Positions 60,341-64,000 of a stretch of DNA of 64,000 bases are shown piece by piece. The stretch lies in assembly GCF_035582795.1 (NCBI RefSeq), contig NC_134367.1, positions 115,468,062-115,532,061 on the forward strand, given 5' to 3'. The notes under the pieces are model-generated. The model did no database searches. It saw nothing but the letters and a program-made list of their open reading frames with translations, and was not told where the DNA came from. Numbering within the stretch: the stretch's first letter is position 1; the number at the start of each line of letters is the position of its first letter. The translations under genes and the position numbers were made by a program. The DNA comes from Mycteria americana (lineage: Eukaryota; Chordata; Aves; Ciconiiformes; Ciconiidae).

Positions 60341-61538
60341 CCCAATATAGTCCCTCTCATTCTCTCTCAATGTTTTCCACAGGCTTTGGAGTCTGATTCA
60401 GAAGCTCTATGCAAGTAGGACTTATGATAAATGTGACTCACCATGCTTGCCCCATTCCTTCTTGGTGTGACATTTCAGCAGAGGGTTTACCTAATCCCTT
60501 CCTACAAGGAAGCACTAAGATTATTTTCCTCCGGCTTCTTATGCACCACCCATGCTGCCCTGCATTAGGACTTTCCTTCAGGCAAGAAGATGTCTTTGCT
60601 CAGAAAGGAGCACAGTTCATTGCTGGGGCAAGTGAAAGGCAACCATCACCTTCCTGCTCACGTGAAACAAATGCACATACACAGACTGAGGTTCACCACT
60701 CTTAGCCCTTCAAGTGAGACATCAGTTCATCTCCCAGTCTCCTGAATCTGGCAGCTGGTTATTTCAGGTGCCACAAGGTCTGGCAACTAAGCCCTTTCCC
60801 TGGACTTGCAAGCTCCTCAGCATGGACTAACACTGCCTCTCTAGAAACCAAGTACTGACAATGGGGAATCCAACTCCAGAGCTGAAAAGCTCTGCAAGCC
60901 ACAGAGAGCCAAACTACCCCTCTCACTGTGTTTCTCTTGCTCTCTGGAGACCACCTAGAGAAAACCTCACCTCCTCTGAGCCTAACGCAGCCCTTTCCTG
61001 TTGTCAAAACACCTTTTGTAAATGTGGGGCACAGTGTTCTCCTCTGCCACTGAAACCAAAATCCTCTTCCTGCAGGCTCTGCTCCACACAGCCCCCCTCG
61101 GGTAGGTACCCCTAAAACTTCTTTGTCTCCCTCACCCAAACCCCACATCAGGGAAGCAAGACACTGGGCCCATCTTCTCTACCTGGCTTCTCCCCACACA
61201 GCCAGTCATATACAAGTCAAGAACTACATCCCCAGGGCTCACTGCCCATTTCTTAGGCATTCAATTTCCCCATGAATCTTAAAGCACATGACTGTTACTC
61301 TCCTCACCCTTACACCACTCCCCAGTGTTACATCACACATATGTGCCCATGCTTCTGCAGAACCCCTGAGGATCACGAAGCAAAAGTCCCTGTCTGATGC
61401 AGGACCGGTGCTGCTATCACAAAGCCAGAGCTTTGTGGCTGGGCTTCGAGGTACGTGGTCATCAGCAGGAGACAAAGTCTGCGTCAGAGCTGCGATGATT
61501 ATGGGGGTTTTAGGGTGATTTTCTTTCTTTCCTCCCAG

Positions 61539-61707
61539 CCAATAAGAGCACTCAACGAGGCACATCTTCCCCTGCAGGAAGCAGGGCAGTCACTCCTCTC
61601 GCTGGCGGGCTCCTCTTCTGAAGTGGTGGAGATGGCAGTGAACTTCGCCTGCAGCTTCGCTGCACTTTGCTGTTTAGCACTCTGGAGCTCCACCAGGACT
61701 TCAGGTG
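61539..61707 (+). CDS. Exon candidate encoding a signal-peptide-like segment
   Basis: A strong acceptor (pyrimidine run ending CTTTCCTCCCAG) precedes 61539, and a donor (GGTG|GTAAGA) follows 61707. The 169-bp segment is open in one frame and leaves in phase 1. Inside it, an ATG at 61632-61634 in a favourable context (G at -3, G at +4) starts MAVNFACSFAALCCLALWSS, which has the shape of a signal peptide: short N-terminus, hydrophobic core, small residues after it. Phase-1 signal-peptide exons are common in secreted and immunoglobulin-type genes. CCAAT lies at 61539-61543, so an alternative reading is a first exon with a promoter just upstream. I cannot name the gene, and no downstream exon is certain; an acceptor-like CTGCAG ends at 62436. 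Confidence 0.28.
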
Positions 61708-62384
61708 GTAAGAGAGGAAAATAATTTCTGTTTTCCTTGTGCTTTAGGTCCTGCGAATGCTGCTTTCTAATGTGCTGGCAAATAACAGCCCTTCTCCAAC
61801 TGCTGCCCATGCTGGCTCAACACTGCAGGGCTCAGACTGCAGCTGAAAATCCAACTGCTTAAAAGACTTTCTCCCCTTGTAGTGAAGCACGTTATCCAGG
61901 GACATCATCTAAAGATTTTAAAGTCAACTTATGGTTTTAACTTATTTGTCAGTGTTTAAACTCTGAATGACCTTGATTATTAAGTCTACAGACCGTGGGT
62001 AACAATTTGACTGCTAAGTACAGACGGGCACTTGAGTGCCGATTAGGTGACTTTAATGAAACATTACTCCATATCATTTCTTTCTTTGCTGAGCAAGGAA
62101 ACTCTTGATTGCAGCTGGCCTTAAATCTTTAGAATGGGAACTGCAGACAGGAGTGTTTTCTCTCTGAAGGTTTTAGTTCTACTTCAGTTTTACTTTGGCT
62201 CCCATACACAGAAAGTTCTAATGCACTCAGGGATGGTGTTTGGTCAGCCAGTAGCTTTTTGTTTCGGTTGCGGTTTCCTTTGGGGGTTGCAGAGGCATGC
62301 AGGAACTCTGTTGCATCTTAAATGTAAAGATAAAGCCTAGCCTTGCTCCTAGTAATGGAGAGGAGGTTTTGAAAGCACCCCATG

Positions 62385-62399
62385 AAAAAAAAAAAAAAA
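62385..62399 (+). repeat. Poly(A) run, 15 bases
   Basis: A pure A run with no poly(A) signal or transposon body recognised upstream. Confidence 0.95.
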
Positions 62400-63385
62400 G
62401 CAACCTGTTGCAATCTGCCTAATTGCTTCACTGCAGGCTGGAAGAGAGCATCCACAGGATTGCCCTGTCATACTGCAGGAACAGGGCCCCCAAATTATTC
62501 CTCAATGAGGAAAGCACAAGAGAGAGACTCTTAATACAACGTTCAACTCATCTCTGCAAGAACAGCCCTCTCTTGCTTAATAACGGGCAGTTGCCTGTCA
62601 ACTCAGAGCAAGAAAAAAAGTCTACCCTACTACCATCCAACAGAAGGAGGAGGAGGGTGGCCAGGTTTTTCCCCTCTCTTCACATTTCCAAGCCCAGAAA
62701 CAAGGATGGGGTCTGAAATACAAATGCTCTGGCCCTAAGCATCTGCCTGTAGAGCAGGAAGAGCTATTTTCCCAGGTCATGAGATCACATCCTCTGGGCC
62801 TCCGAGTATTGTAGGTGCCTGGCCAAGTCACGCAGTGCCTCTGCTCCCACCCAGGCCTAGACGACAAGTGTTTCACTAATACTGGTATGCCTAGAGCCCT
62901 GGGCTGTTATCTGACCCTCTGGGCCATTCTGCTTTGCTCCTGGAGCAGGGCCATCACCTTACGCACATTCAGCTTTTTAAGGTAATGGCCCTCAAGGGCC
63001 AAGCTAGGGAAAAAGCTGTCAGGAAAGGTTGCGGTGAAGAAAATCAGAACTACAGGTGCCTCATACCAGAGAGCTTCTGGGTTTTGGAAATACAGTGGTG
63101 CAAACTATTCCAAACAGCAAAAGTGACTTCAGACCAGCGTGTGTGCCATGCAGTGACCACCACCTTGAACAAGAATCAAAGCACGTAAAAGAAAAACAAA
63201 TCCTAGCCTTGAGGAATCTGGGTCACTAGAGGAAAACAGGGGAGTAAAGTTCTCCCACAAGGACTCAGTAGATTTTATACCCACTTTGCTCTGGTATGAG
63301 TCATTCTCAACACCAAGCTGCAATGGGTGAAGGAGGTGAAATGCCTGGTACCCCTTGGTGAAAGCTGGGGCAAAAATATACTAGT

Positions 63386-63446
63386 CTACCACCTGCCTAC
63401 AACACATGGTGTATTACCAGCCTGCTACCTGTCTACAACACATGGT
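63386..63446 (+). repeat. Imperfect tandem duplication, 36-bp period
   Basis: TACAACACATGGT occurs at 63398-63410 and again at 63434-63446, preceded in each case by a CTACC..CTG.C segment. Confidence 0.8.
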
Positions 63447-64000
63447 CCAGCTTGCTAGACTGCGTGCCCACCTCTCCAGATGTTGCATTTCAGAGGCCTT
63501 GCCACGTGTGATACTGCTGGATCTACCAAGCACTGGAGTCAGGAACAAGGGCGTGTTGGACCCTTAACTCCATAGTTTTCTTCCCATACACAGTGTGACT
63601 TCAGCCAGCCTCACTCACCTTGTCACCCCATGCCTAAAAAAAGACGTGACCATGACTCAAGAGGTGTTAAGGGCTATTAAGCTGCAAAGGGACCTTGTGC
63701 TAAGATTGAAAAAAGCCTGTGGTTATCTCCTCCTACTGCAAGGGACAGTATCTGCTGTCAATACCCCCACCACTGCCACATCTGACTTTCCAACAGGTGT
63801 AAGAGCATAGATTCAAGCAAGGTCCTGGAGAGCAGCCAGAAGAGCCCAAGCCAGTGACCTGCTCTCAGCCTGGTAGACTGTCTCAGTTGCTAGGTGAGCT
63901 CAGGAAAAAGCTGGTTCCTATAAGCTATTGGGTTGGTACTGATGGCGCAGGAAAAAGCATGGCATCCCTGAGGAACAGGACAGCTGGTGTTATGGGCAAA

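Larger units (their letters stand above)
58287..61538. other. Unique sequence with G runs and CTCF-like motifs
   Basis: No gene recognised. The notable items (three G-rich tracts, two CTCF-like motifs and a small GC-rich hairpin at 60101-60128) are listed separately. Confidence 0.45.
61708..64000. other. Unique sequence to window end
   Basis: No named gene. It contains a 15-base A run at 62385-62399 and a short imperfect tandem duplication at 63386-63446. Confidence 0.45.

Overview
The window looks like ordinary intergenic or intronic DNA from a bird, most likely a neoavian (non-galliform) species. The evidence is the repeat content. There are several copies of the avian CR1 LINE, including copies that still end in the typical ATTCTGTG octamer repeats. 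There are also two LTR types that I recognise as avian, ERVL-like elements. CpG is depleted nearly everywhere, microsatellites are short, and no open reading frame of convincing length has a recognisable protein family. I found no rRNA, tRNA, snRNA or CRISPR, and nothing resembling a prokaryotic or multi-gene system. Most apparent small ORFs here are what random sequence gives.

Layout. 1-8.4 kb is mostly unique sequence. It holds one old, heavily mutated LINE reverse-transcriptase fragment (about 4390-4712, minus strand). 8.4-9.7 kb holds a CR1 ORF2 fragment that runs directly into a GC-rich LTR fragment. 10.3 kb has a short CR1 3' end. 14.05 kb has a perfect 16-bp hairpin. 15.8-16.9 kb holds two nearly identical 5'-truncated CR1 copies in inverted, head-to-head orientation, and 20.7-21.2 kb repeats that arrangement with an older CR1 type. 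A solo ERVL-like LTR lies at 24.03-24.60 kb. A CR1 with a large internal deletion lies at 33.5-34.3 kb. A minus-strand solo LTR with short flanking direct repeats lies at 39.77-40.24 kb. Three dispersed loci (about 21.7, 35.5 and 49.0 kb) share an interspersed repeat that I cannot name. 58-60.4 kb holds three long G runs and two CTCF-like motifs.

Genes. None can be named. Four segments have paired splice-site-like signals around an open frame and are listed as weak exon candidates: 14907-15267 (minus, hydrophobic segment), 53690-53822, 58160-58286 (cysteine-rich) and 61539-61707 (signal-peptide-like). Such pairs also occur by chance in 64 kb, so each needs RNA or comparative evidence. No functional cooperation between elements can be read from the sequence. 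The most interesting structures are the two inverted CR1 pairs, which could fold into double-stranded RNA if transcribed, and the unnamed three-copy repeat family.
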